From Ancylostoma caninum (lineage: Eukaryota; Nematoda; Chromadorea; Rhabditida; Ancylostomatidae), in assembly GCA_037903475.1 (NCBI GenBank), contig JBAJFG010000384.1, positions 124,001-188,000 of the forward strand: a stretch of 64,000 bases of DNA, read 5' to 3'. Position 1 is the stretch's first letter, and each line of letters begins with the position of its first letter. The notes under the pieces were generated by a model, which saw only the letters and a list, made by a program, of their open reading frames with translations, made no database searches and had not been told where the DNA came from. Shown one piece after another: positions 24,111-35,434 of the stretch. A program made the position numbers and the translations under genes.

Positions 24111-24882
24111 TGCATTCAGTTGAAGCTCGAGAGGCTACCAAAACTGCACAAACAACTTGTGCTAAGTATTAAAGAGACGTTTTGCTCGAAAAGACCTATC
24201 ATCAGCGATTTTCGATGCTCATAGAAGGCATATTCAGTCTCAGTAACACCGACCACTTCGACTGAACAGATTTCTTTCAAGAAGCCCTGGAAATTGCTCC
24301 AGAGGGAACATGTGGTCAAGATAGACATAATAATTTTCAAAGCTGTCAAATAACTGAGATATTTCTGCTAAAGGATTCAATCGCAAGGGTCTAGCCATTT
24401 TACTCCATGATAACGTTGAACCACTACCACTACCCACCACCCTTGCCAGCAACGCCAAACTGGCCCTTCAACACCTCCATTGATGAAGTTGTTCTGCGTT
24501 TATATTCTAGAGAGCTTTTTAAGTTCAAACAGTATCGGTTCATTCTTGGTCCCTGTTGAACACAAGCAAGGAATGGTATTTTTCCTGAAACTGCCGTTCT
24601 TCTCCTTAGGCATAGAAATTAAGTAATTCAATAGTTTTGTGAAAATAAGTGATGACAGTATTGTAGAGGGAGGAAAACGCGCCCAGAAGGTATGCAGCAC
24701 ATTACGAAAAAATGTCAATGGAGCGGAAAAATCGCAATTGAAAAAAGCGCCAGGACGTATGTTAACACCTAATAGTTTTGTACATCTAAAGAGTGATAAT
24801 CTGGATGGCATGGAGTGTGAGATTTGTATTCTTCCTCGTATTTGATTATAGTTGTGGCTTGCTATTCCTCTTTTGCCTGAAA
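24111..24882 (-). pseudogene. Degenerate coding-like sequence between direct repeats
   Basis: Minus-strand pieces read in different frames, such as TGTKNEPILFELKKLSRI, SQLFDSFENYYVYLDHMFPL and VTETEYAFYEHRKSL, interrupted by stops. They resemble a broken retroelement or gene fragment, but I cannot name the family. Flanking by two 162-bp direct repeats would fit a decayed LTR-like element or a segmental duplication. Confidence 0.3.
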
Positions 24883-25043
24883 TCCGTCTAAGGGTTGGAA
24901 GAAAACGGACATTCCGTTTTTATTATTTTTCGTTTCTACTCTTTTTTTGGACTTGTGCTTACTTGTTATTCGAAAGAAAAACGCTTTTACAACTTTGTAA
25001 ACGTTTGACGTAATATTAATTGTTATGCTTAGGTTGAGATATC
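24883..25043 (+). repeat. 162-bp direct repeat, copy 2
   Basis: Near-identical to 23949-24110, with scattered substitutions and an indel in a T-run. Confidence 0.9.
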
Positions 25044-25288
25044 ATACACATGTCCTGAAGTTTACGTTCACGATTTTTTCATATGAAACTCCCTCACTCG
25101 CACCTCCGACGGGCAAGTGCTCTCTACCGGGGAGTAGGTGTGTGCATTTTATGAAACGTCATGATCCCACCATTGCTCCGCTTTCATTCTCTCTGAAGAA
25201 GAGCTCAAACAAAGACTGTTTTTTGGCAATATGAACTTTATACTGTGTTGAGCCTAACCAAGTTGTTAATGGTTGTTTTTGTTTGTTC

Positions 25289-25850
25289 TCTGATGTTCAT
25301 TGGCGATACATTTGGCAAGAGAATGTGTTTGGCAATACATTTTACGGGATAAAATTTTGCTTGGCAATTTGATTTACGGGAGAATGAGTTAAAAGCCTGT
25401 TTGGCGATACATTTGGCAATGGAATCTGTTGAAGATACATTTTACGGGTGTTTGGAGATACAAAAGGCAAGAGAATCTGTTGGTGATGCATTTGACGAGG
25501 TTTGCTTAGCGATGCAAATGGCAAGGTTTGCATGGCGATACATTTTACGGATGTTCTGATAAGGCGTTCATTTCATTCTCAGTTGGAGGCTTAACCATTG
25601 GCGGTGTGGATAGCTGGTAAGGAAGCGGACTCCTAAGATTGGTATCATGGCACGATTTCTTATGACATCAAAATTTTTGCGCGGTTGATAACCCATTTGT
25701 TTGACGATACAATTGACAAGGTTTGTTTGGTGCACGGGACTTCTTCTCTGGCGATACATTTGACGGGCGTTTGCCTAGGTAGCTGGCAAGCTCGTCCGCG
25801 AGGTTGCCAAACAAATCTCGCCAAATGTATCGTCAATGAACATCAGAGTT
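25289..25850. repeat. 560-bp foldback element with internal minisatellite
   Basis: The left end ctctgatgttcattggcgat is matched by inverted atcgtcaatgaacatcagag at the right end. The body is built from degenerate units carrying gcgatacattt(t/g)acgg and ggcaag(a), best preserved in 25295-25560. It looks like a nematode foldback element that expanded internally. Confidence 0.7.
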
Positions 25851-26610
25851 AGTTTGCCTGACGTTTCGACGTAACGGAACTCTTCGGAGGCTTAAAAGTA
25901 GCTTACAGTTTTGATTTGTGTTCTGGAAAACTTCCCCTTCCACTCTGCTAGTCTCAACTTTTGTTTTTCGGCGCTTCTGCATGGAATTATGCATCTCATT
26001 GCGATACGCAGCTCCTTGCGAATCTAACCGTATAAAGTCCTAGAAATAATTCTGGGGTAGCTCTGTGTTTTTAGCGGAAAGATAGGCCAGAAGCTTAGAA
26101 TGAAAAAAATTCGACTGCCACTTAACGATTTATGTGTCTTTTTTTATCGAATTACTTCCACCTGGTTTATTCCAGATTGGAATCTGTTATCAATTTGATG
26201 GATTTCACAGAATTATCCCTGGAATTACACAGCTTCACTCGTTTTCAATCCTTAGAATATCCCTGTACTAACTGAAAATCGTAGGCGAAAGGATGGAGAG
26301 TTGGGAGTTATGTGGAGGTAGTGGCTTTTCTACAAGAAAAATAGCTGGGTAGTCGAAGCTTAGGAATAAAAAAACTTTTGAAATCAGTGATGAACTCAAG
26401 ACAACTGTAATAGAAGTGAATATTCGGGAACAGTAGCAAAAGAAAACTGAAAACGAAGTAGCACAAGCACTTCCGAGTTTCGGAGCAAACTCCCCCAATC
26501 CCCTCCCGTTCCTTCCACCTACTTCGACGACGATCACCTTCTAGGCTCGAAGAGCGTTTGGTTCGCGATATTGCAAAAATGCTACTGCAAACCGGGAGTT
26601 GAAGGAAAAA
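25851..26610. other. Upstream region of the IYD/SUP-18-like gene
   Basis: No exon recognised. Minus-strand frames at 26268-26625 are overlapping and featureless. The promoter of the deiodinase-like gene probably lies here; I see no specific element. Confidence 0.4.
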
Positions 26611-26615
26611 TTCAG
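26611..26615 (+). promoter_or_regulatory. Possible trans-splice acceptor at the IYD/SUP-18-like start
   Basis: aaattcag sits immediately before ATG 26616, which opens the predicted protein. A second in-frame ATG at 26694 is an alternative start, leaving 298 residues with the membrane segment intact. Confidence 0.4.
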
Positions 26616-29600
26616 ATGTTCGCACTACTCTTTCGACCGTCTAATCGAACAGGGCCATTGCGGCTGCTGAGTCCTCAAATCGTGCAAGACTTCATGAGTA
26701 AAGTTCCATTGCTTCTGGATGGCCGTTCCTCAGAGGCACTACTCAACGTCGTTGTATCCATTTTAGTGAGTTTACTACAGGAGAAACCAATGGTCTGTAG
26801 TCTTATTCCCTTGATTCAGGTGATCGCATTCATTTCTCACCAGGTGCTGTCACTTTATTTCGTTTCGTCGAAAAAGGATGAGAGGGAAATTTATGTAGCA
26901 AAAGATGTTAAACCACGGAGAGACAGAGGCTGCGGGGATGACTCATCTATCGCGGATTTACATGAACACATTTTCAAGGAAAAAGAGGTCTGGAACACAT
27001 TTGTTGCATTATTTCTGCACACGGGATGCGCGGTTGATTCATCATGCTTTTTTCAGGTTCTTTACCACATTCCTCATATGCATGAACGGGAGATGTTGCG
27101 AGCTTCGCAGTATTTCTACGAGCAAATGAAGATGCGACGAAGTGTGCGTAGCTTCAGTTCGAAGCCTGTCCCACTAAAAGTGGTTCAGAACCTTATTAAA
27201 ATTGCAGGCAAGCACAAATCTAATGGATTTGAATGTGCGTGGCACAATTGGGTAACCGCATTTCCAGGTTGTTCTCCAAGCGCGGGAAATACTCAGCCGT
27301 GGAAGTTTTGCATCGTAGTAGACGATAATAGGAAAGCAGAAATTCGATCATTGATTGAGGCAGATGAAAAGGAGAATTACGTAAAGCGGTTAGTCCAATC
27401 CTTTTTCAAGCTGTCGCTATACTTCATGTGAAGCGTGGCGCTCTATCAGGCATTTCTGCAATTGGAGCCGCATGTCATTCCGGTCCCACCTTCCAGGATG
27501 GGCGAGTTTGGGATGTCATTTGAGTGCTGTTGGAATGGTACTCGGTCGCTGCCTTGTTGATATTCGATCCCTACATGAAAAGCGAAGAGCAATGAAATAG
27601 CGACCGAATAGCAGTCGATCAGTAGCCAGCATCCCAACCCCGTCACTTCTTTTAGGAATTGGGCTCAAAATGACATGAGGCTCCCATTGCTACAATGCGT
27701 GAGCTAAACAGCCAAGGCTACATAGTTTTTAGTACGTCCCAATTATCGGATGGCGTTCCAGTTATAGTTCAGTTGTTTAAGTAAAACAGTGGTGGTAAAA
27801 GTGGATAAAGTGGTCGGCGTTAATCAATCCCGTCACGTGGGATGCGCCACGCATTCGACTTCATCTGAACATAAAACAAATAAAACAGTAGCGCTGCAAA
27901 ATTACAAATAATACCACAGTATACCTAAGAAATGTTTCAATTTTGTTGATTTGTTTCTTCTGAAAACTTGGTCTACCTCCCGTCTGGTGCTCAGATACTG
28001 AGTGATCTAAAAAACAAACATTTCCAAATAGATAACTCACAGATGGGTTACGTCAGTGATTTTTTTTTGTATTAAAATCGAGAGTAAACGGCTTCAAGGG
28101 ACGGAAAAACATCAAAGTATGGGAGAATAAAGTTCATTAAGAATAAGGAAAAGTCAACAACAATAGATACGGATAATCTGAGAGGAGATGCTGCTGGGGT
28201 TTTTACTCGACGAATTATCCTTTGGGCTGCTTTCGTGCGGCACAGTTATCTTGGGGCATCTAATGTAGGTTCAATTTTCTTTCGAATTTGCAGCCTGTTT
28301 GGAAAATTTGGGACCTTGGCTGAGTGATGTACGACTGCGAAAGGTGATGAATTGGTCTGAGAGGTAACCGAAATTGGCCCAATCACAGTAAACTATGAGA
28401 ATCAGAGAAGTACACTGCGTCCTTCTGCTCTGGCTTGAATTGTCCTTAGATGTGTGGATGGATTGCGCCACCCAGTTTGGAGATATTTATGAATGCCACC
28501 AATAAGATGTTGTATTTTGAATGAATGTAATCCAGAAAACGTTCCTGTTCTAACGGGTTGACTTCGGAGAACAACTGTTTTACTAGCTTTTCATTCCGCA
28601 ACTAATTAGCAAGGAAGTAGTCAGAACAAGTAATTTACTAGCTTCTCATTTTACAACTATTTGGCGAAGGAGAGGTCAAAACAAATATTTTACTAGCTTT
28701 TCATTTGCAACTTCTTGAACACATTTCCAATTTCAGTTTTATGCATAGTGATGTGCCAAACCGCTGCAACAGGATCAAGCGTGATGGTGATGAAAAGTCG
28801 ATCCCCGTATAACCCCACCCCCATCCCTTTTACCTGCCAAAAATATGAACAGCAGACAAATTCTCAAACGAGATGAAAAATGAGAAGTAGTAATAGCCAC
28901 CGCTTACACCGTCAAGTGTTCAATCCGCTCTCTATTCGGAACTTTCGCAAAAAGTTGTAATGCACGTAGCTAGAGAATATCTTTCTGAAAGCGTGAGTTC
29001 AAACTTACTCACGCGACCTGCTTCAAATTTGTCATGAAAAATATCGATATACGTCATCTACATAGTCTAGGGTTCGATCCCCTCCGAGGCTAAAATTTTT
29101 GCACAGGGTAAAACAACGTGCGCTTATAGTGGACTCGAGATTATCGAAGGTATTGCACGAAATGACTCTTTGTCGGGTTATAGGACTGGGTAGGACTAGT
29201 AGTATGAACGTCCAAAAATGTCCACCTAAAATTTTGGCTCCCTCAGAGGCATCATTGTAGATGGACATCGATAGCAGGAAATCTAGCCCATTGAGGTACC
29301 GATTTTTTCCACTTAAATAGATGAAGGGTTGCGCTTTCACGCTATATGGCACTGTTTCCCACATTTCCCCCTTTGTGATTCAATTCCGTCGATAAAAGCA
29401 CGTAAAAAAGGCCATTTTTATAGACCTCATCTCCGTAATTCTCATGCTGAATCTTTTCTCTTCAACTTGGAGATCTGAAACTTGAAGGCAAAGCACAGTT
29501 TGATGAGAACCATGGAACGACTCCTTATTGGCTCGCAGTACTGGGTAGGACTGCAGCACGAACGTGCAAAAATGTCCACCTGAAATTCTGGCTCGCTCAA

Positions 29601-32600
29601 AGGTATGGTTGTAGATGAACATGAATAGCAGAACATCTAGCCAGTGGAGGTGCCAATTTTTCTCATTTTTGAATAGTGGAGGGTTCGCGCTTTCAGGAAC
29701 TGCACCTTTTTTTTCTGCAGCTGCTTCCGCCGCCATTCAACTCCGTCGATAAAAAACATGTAAAAAAGGCCATTTTATCGACGAAACATCATCTCCGTAA
29801 TTCCCGTGCTGAATCTTTCTCAATGAACCTGGAGATCTGAAACTCGGGCGTAGAGCACAGATCCACAGAATGCCTTCTTGCCGGCTCGCGAAACAGGGTG
29901 TAGCACTTGCAGTACGAGAGTGCAAAAATTTTCACTTGAAATTTTGACTTGCTCGGAGGCATGGTTGTAATTGGACATGAATAGCAAGAGATGTAGCCGA
30001 TTGAGTTGCCGATTTTTTCTCACTTTTGAATAGTCGGAGGTTTGCGCTCTCAGGTAGTGTGATTCCCTTTTCCGCAGTTGTCATCCTTCCTGCTTCGATC
30101 TAGTCGATAAAAACAAGTAAAAAAGGCCAGTTGTATCGACAAAGCTGTAGTTCGTAATTCCAGTACTGAGTCTTTCCTATTGATGCTAAGAAGCTGAAAC
30201 TCAGAGGAAAAGTACAATTGGGTCGGTTCCATAGTAAGGCTTTCCGTCGGCCTCCAGGGATGAGCAGTACTGGCAGTATGCATATACAAAAATAACCGTC
30301 CGAAATCAGCGTCGTTAGGAGACATGGCTGTAGTAGAACTAAAAGTAGTTCACGAATTCTCCACCACACCACCTCCTCTACGACCTCTCTCCTCTTTTAT
30401 CCACCCACCATACGACCCCCGTCGATAATTTATCAACACACGCCTGACCCTGCGCTGGAAATGTGCATTTGTCACACTAAAACCCAAAAAAGCGCCTTAT
30501 TACCTAGCATCCAATTACCGTCCCATTAGCATTGCTTCTGTGTTTGCAACATGTTTGGTGACGAGCCGTGTACAACAGGGTGGCGTTTTGTCGCCTATAC
30601 TTTTTATCATATGTACTAGTGAGATTCCTAGTTTAGTCAATCTGTTCAATGTATCTTGCAAAATGTTTGCTCATGATGTAAAAGTATATAAAAATAGCCA
30701 CAGCATAATGATCATATTGTTCTCCAATCAACAATTACAGCAATTGCTGAGTGGTCGGAGACATGGAAGCTCCCCTTATCGAGCCCCAAAACAAAACTTT
30801 TCATCTCGGTCGACAGGGAGCAAGGAACGTTTGCCACCTTGGAGAGAGTCGATTAGACAGTACCGACGTCATTCACGATTTGGGTTTCACTTTTACAGGG
30901 TGGCCAAAAATTACCCGTGCACCTATTTGTTGGCGCTAAAACTTTACCGCGAATCATCTTTTGTTCAGATTTCAAGGGAAGTTTGCAGAGCCTTTGCTGA
31001 TTAATAATTATTGAACAGTTTTCGGATTTTTCTCTATCAGCGAGGATATACGCGCTCGGAGTCTGAAATACGCCATATCCCCATTCTCGCTTACAAAGCT
31101 AGCACTCTATTTTGCGGCACTGCTATAGCATGACAGAATCTTTCGATCCCAAATTTTTGGAGTGAATAGAACATGTCCTGCTTTACAACGGTAAGCAAGC
31201 TATGAAGTTTGATGTGTACGAAAACGATGTGGGTTAGGGCGATTCTCTATGCTAGATGAAAAAGTTCGGCAAGATTGTGCTTGGAAGTGCTCTACTCTAG
31301 CGAGCCAGCACATGGAAATCTAAGTCACAGCTGGTGCATTGCCTTCATAAGGGCTACTTGATATCTGAACTGTGTTCGCCAGAACTCAGTCCTTGTCTAA
31401 AATTTCATTCAATTTTAGGTAGGTGCACGGGTAATTTCCCGGCCACCCTGTAATACGAAGTTGATGCTTGATACAACTGCAAAATTATCGCAGCAAAAAC
31501 GGATAAAACTGTTCATAACATTTCCAAATCCTTGTGTACAAAGTTATCTACCCATCTTCTACATGCTTACAAATCTTATGCGCGGCCAATCCTTGAGTAT
31601 GGAGTCACAGTTTTTAGCCCGAAATCCAAACGCTCAATTTCGAGACTTGAAGATGTACAAAACAGTTTTACTAGAAAAGTTTGGATAAGACTGCATGGGT
31701 ATAACTGCGCCAACATTCTCACGGCTTCTGCACGTACTTAACTGCATACGTAAAATCCATACGCTTGCTTCACGAAGAATAAAATATGACCTTGTCATGA
31801 TCTACAAAGTTATCTGCGGGAAGGTTCACCTCCCCATAAATAAGTTTTACGCAGCATACTCCTCTTGCACTAGAGGTGGCCCATTTATGATTACGTATTC
31901 TATAGCAAAAAGCTCATTACGGTCATCTTTCTTTACACAAAGGGCAGCATCTGTTTTTCTGGGAATTTCCAAGAAATGTATCCTGCCACGTTCCCTGTCG
32001 CAGTACAAAAGACTCGTAGACAAGTTTCTGAAAGAAGCACCTTATTAGTTTGTTATTCCTGAACTTTCTTGATTTGTATCCGTTCCTCTACAGATTTGTT
32101 TATTGTAAATTCAAGAGTTTCTCGCATTATTTTCATGCTTTTTTTTACTGTGGTTTGTCATTCTGCGTGGTATTCCCACGTATAAATAAATAAACCATTC
32201 AGCAAGGGAGTGGTGAAAAATAATATTTTACCAGCTTTCGAAGAACTAGTCTCAGATGCGATCTGAAACTTTCTCAGAAACTAGTTAAATAGTTGTTGCC
32301 GAGGTTCTGAGAAGGCAGTGGTAGCAAACAAAACAACCGATCTCTTTTCATGCTACAACTCCTCTACGGAATAGGCGGATATCCATCTGCGCTCCTATAT
32401 CTTGGGAATGCTGATGTCTTCGACGGTACACGTTTCGAACTAAGAGGCAATGCATTTTCGACGTTGAAGAATCTCTTATGGACCTTCATATACCTTCGAA
32501 TTGAAAGAATTCAAAAGCAATGAACCTGGGCCCGTAGTAAAGTGTCATGGCAGTGAGTTGAACTGCAAAACTCACCACCATGCTTTAGGCGATGATTGCA

Positions 32601-33922
32601 TGCCAGCTCACATCCACGGGATATAGGATAGCAGATCATTGCCACCCACGTCACTGCTAGAGCATGCATGTGGCAACAGAGGAGATCATCGCCCTGTTAG
32701 GAGCTGATCGCCTTCTCATGCTGTGGAAATAGTGGGAGCGAATGGACGCAGAATTAGCTACCTCGATCGTCTCACTCTGCGTCCACTCACCTCTCCCACT
32801 CTTTCCACAGCATGAGAAGGCGATCAGCTCCTAAGAGAGCGATGATCTCCTTTGTTGCCGCATGTGTGGTCTAGCAGTGACGTGGGTGGCAATGATCTGC
32901 TATCCTGTACTTCGTGGATGTGAGCTGGCATGCAATCATCGCCTAAAGCTGGTGGTGAGTTTTATAGTTGAACTCAGCTTTATTACGGGCCTGGTTTAGA
33001 CTCTTCTTTTGTATCAGCTGTTGGTACATTGTGTAGGAATTGGTTAATGTTGTTCTACAGACACAAGAACATCCAATAAGAAATTCTGTCCAAAGATAGT
33101 GCATAATTTGCTAGACGTTAAACATTAGTGCGAAACAACCAACCCATAAGTATGTAGTTACCTGTATTTTAGGAAAGGTGAAGGTTCTGAATGGGTTATG
33201 GGCATTTCCCAACTACAACAGACATGGAGGAGACCGTACCTGACCGATGCGCCTTTGCTCTTGGTGGTCTGTCATGAGGTACGACTTAGCTAAATCCTAG
33301 TTTAGGACAATTACATGAATCACAAGTGTAATCCCTTTTCTAAGATTCCCGAGTCGAAAATTCGTTCAATATCGAGTTTCAGATTTTTACAACCGTTGAG
33401 GACAAAAGGATTCGATTGTTTCATTATAATCAGATAAGTACAGCTCTAGCCGTTGGAATGCTTCTTTCAGCAATTCAGGTATTTTGCTTAGCTTCTTACT
33501 AGATAAGTTAAGCTGAATTAACTGAAATACCAGTTTAAAATGACATCAAACTGGTAACATCAACATGAGATAAAATGCAGTACATCTCTCGTCAAAGAAT
33601 CACCTTCTCAGTTTCATAATTGAATTACTTGTTTCATTCCATATTAGAAAATTTATAAGAGTTTTTGAACATTATTTCAGTATGTTGGTCTAAGCACAGT
33701 GGTTACATCTCCGCTAAATGCAGGATCTCAGATATCTCGCCTCCTTCGACGACCAGACAACGAATGTGTTAGTGAACGGTGTAATGCCAAGCATCAGTAC
33801 AACATAAGTGTATCTTTCGAATTTAGGTAATGTTATTGCTCCCCCTGGGCTACGCCGCCGCAGATGCGCTCGTGCCAGACTTCAAAAGGAAACCTATTGA
33901 AACTTTTACCAACATCTACTGA
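26616..33922 (+). CDS. Iodotyrosine deiodinase family protein (IYD / SUP-18-like)
   Basis: Eight exons join in phase to 324 aa: 26616-26765, 26820-26987, 27057-27207, 27268-27388, 33173-33278, 33383-33478, 33681-33767 and 33827-33922. Human IYD is 289 aa. A single membrane segment (about residues 41-65) precedes a nitroreductase-fold domain: RRSVR (133-137, FMN phosphate site), GCSPSAGNTQPW (157-168), lid residues E190 and Y194 in EKENY, TWRRPYLTDAP, FHYNQIS, GLSTVVTSPLNAGSQISRLL, and MLLLPLGYAAADALVPDFKRKP at the C-terminus. The family uses FMN to remove iodine from iodotyrosines; in C. elegans SUP-18 regulates the SUP-9 potassium channel. The lid lysine of human IYD (K182) aligns with R217. 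The 26766-26819 and 26988-27056 introns are multiples of three without stops, and 27208-27267 is a GC-AG intron. Intron 4 is 5.8 kb and full of repeats. Confidence 0.95.
27389..28560. other. Intron 4 of the IYD/SUP-18-like gene, proximal part
   Basis: No exon or transposon termini recognised; AT-rich sequence with short stray frames. Confidence 0.5.
28570..28715. repeat. Three degenerate copies of a 55-bp unit
   Basis: tttactagcttttcatt(t/c) recurs at about 28578, 28634 and 28688, each followed by an (c)aact block and then aag(t/g)ag(t/a)(g)tca. Intronic tandem repeat. Confidence 0.7.
29050..30375 (-). repeat. Four-copy tandem array, unit about 357 bp
   Basis: Anchors such as gtcgataaaa...gtaaaaaaggcca occur at about 29388, 29747 and 30103, and the ctc(a/g)(g/a)aggcat...tgtag anchor at about 29230, 29590, 29947 and 30305, giving a period of 356-359 bp. 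On the minus strand each copy contains a similar frame (for example LLFMFIYNH, LLFMSNYNH and LLSMSIYND with HFCTFVL or HFWTFIL nearby), interrupted by stops and shifts between copies. This may be a satellite or a decayed tandem family; it lies within intron 4 of the deiodinase-like gene. Confidence 0.75.
30440..32050 (+). pseudogene. Non-LTR retrotransposon remnant (CR1-like RT), interrupted
   Basis: Reverse transcriptase motifs appear in order: KPKKAPYYLASNYRPISIAS, then after a deletion SRVQQGGVLSPILFIICTSE, KMFAHDVKVYK, HLGRQGARNVCHLGESRLDS and DLGFTFT. The 3' part resumes at 31.45 kb with HAYKSYARPILEYGVTVFSP, SRLEDVQNSFTRKVW, and ends RSLSQYKRLVDKFLKEAP. The catalytic FADD is FAHD here, and frames change several times, so it is dead. 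A 555-bp TIR element (30896-31450) sits inside the coding region. Confidence 0.9.
30896..31450. mobile_element. Tc1/mariner-type MITE inserted in the retrotransposon
   Basis: Inverted ends CAGGGTGGCCAAAAATTACC and (reverse complemented) CAGGGTGGCCGGGAAATTAC bound a 555-bp element with TA on each side (30894-30895 and 31451-31452). It splits the retrotransposon frame between DLGFTFT and the following thumb region. No intact transposase is present. Confidence 0.9.
32525..32996. repeat. 470-bp near-perfect foldback element
   Basis: gcccgtagtaaag on the left pairs with ctttattacgggc on the right. The arms continue almost without break through aggcgatgattgcatgccag / ctggcatgcaatcatcgcct and gagctgatcgccttctcatg / catgagaaggcgatcagctc to a short central spacer near 32757-32775. 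No coding potential. It lies in the large intron of the deiodinase-like gene. Confidence 0.9.
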
Positions 33923-34171
33923 CCAAGATCTGCTGCCACCCAATCCATATCGGTGTCCATCTCTTCCGCTTACTTTTGTCACAAAGATCTCACTATTGTT
34001 GCTCTCAAAATGATCTGTTCAACTACGTTTTTTTTTCAAGCTTGTGTGGAATAGAATTGTTGTATGTGCCCTAAATATGTACTGAGCCGCCAAATTATCG
34101 CGTTTTTATATCGCAACATACACAACACAGACACGCGTAAATGTTTCCGCTATGTTCTCACGTGTGAACTA

Positions 34172-35432
34172 CAGGGGTATCAAAAAGTTTCCGGCCTGAA
34201 CCACTTGCAGATTAGCTGCCGCAGTGAAATTTTAGCATAAATGAACATGCATCCATCGAAGACCGAAACACTCTTCATCTTGTCATTTTATTGAACTTAC
34301 CCAATTTTATGAGAATTTTTATCACCCAAATATAAACACCCAACGTGGACTCTTTTTCGTTATTTTTTTCGTTACGCTGAAGTGCCGTTTCAGATTTTCT
34401 CACGGATTCTAGTATTTAGTCCCTAGACCCCCTTCACAAATTGGCCGAATCAGCAAAATGCTTTCGCACTGTCATGAAGCAATACAATTTTGTGGAAAGT
34501 GATGTCTCATTGAAGAGCCTGACTTCCGGGGTTGAATTTCTGCAGTCATTTTTCTTGACTCGTTTCCGGAAAGTGTGGATCAAAGTAGCGTTGTAACAAT
34601 CCACTTCGTTAAGGTTTACATGCAGGTGGTTAGGTGACAAAATCTTTTCTCTATCGCACAAAACCTTGGACAAGACATTTTCACCCCCGCTTCCGTGTTC
34701 GATCGCACTGCTCTTAGAGATCCACCTGTTCTGACCCAGTACTCCGCGCTTGGGACTTCAAATCTTGGCAGTGAATTTGCCACTTATCGGCAGTCAAGAC
34801 ACTACAGAATGTCCTTTCCGCTTTACACGAAACTCCCGAAAATCTTTTTTGATTATTCAACTGGAATTTTCTTGTTGGTCGCCGAAAAGGTTTTAGAGAC
34901 TCATTGTTCTGCGAAGATTAAAATTCTTAGATGGTAGCCTAAAAAATTTCCAAAGGAAGTTCTGAATGGCTTACGTCCTTGCGCACGTAGTGCACCTAAA
35001 TCCTGTCTGCGACGCTTAGTGATTTTTTCTACAGCGACGGTAATCTGTCTTCGTCTTGTCTCTGCTCGTTGATCAGAGGTCGCTCTGTTTCTGACCGATT
35101 GTCACTCCATTAAAAAGATTGAGTTCCGAAATTTTATGTGGGAATGCTAGAAGACTTCCTCTTTGCTTAGAATTCATGGGCAGATTTAGATTTCGTTCAA
35201 TAAATTTCGTTTACAAAACAAAAATTCGTCGGTTGCTCCTCGCTGGATACACATTTTTTGAGCGATTACCTCACGTTGGCTTGAATAAAACATTCTTATT
35301 CCTCGGAAGTTTAACGAAATCTCATGAAACTTTGCAAATTAACATGAAAGGCTTTACCCTACATGGCGCTCTCAAAGCAGTACGGAAATATGGAACAGGC
35401 AAGCGGAGGCCGGAAACTTTTTGATACCCCTG
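34172..35432 (-). mobile_element. Tc1/mariner-type element, 1.26 kb, decayed
   Basis: Inverted ends CAGGGGTATCAAAAAGTTTC and its match at the right end, with TA on each side (34170-34171 and 35433-35434). The length fits a complete mariner. Minus-strand remnants include LLHDSAKAF, like the second catalytic D block (LLHDNARPH), and TLIHTFRKRVKKN. Stops and shifts interrupt all frames. Confidence 0.8.
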
Positions 35433-35434
35433 TA

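Noticed and set aside
29060..29095. tRNA-like T-arm word ggttcgatcccc
   Set aside because: No matching acceptor, D or anticodon arms within 80 nt upstream; at most a B-box word in a repeat.
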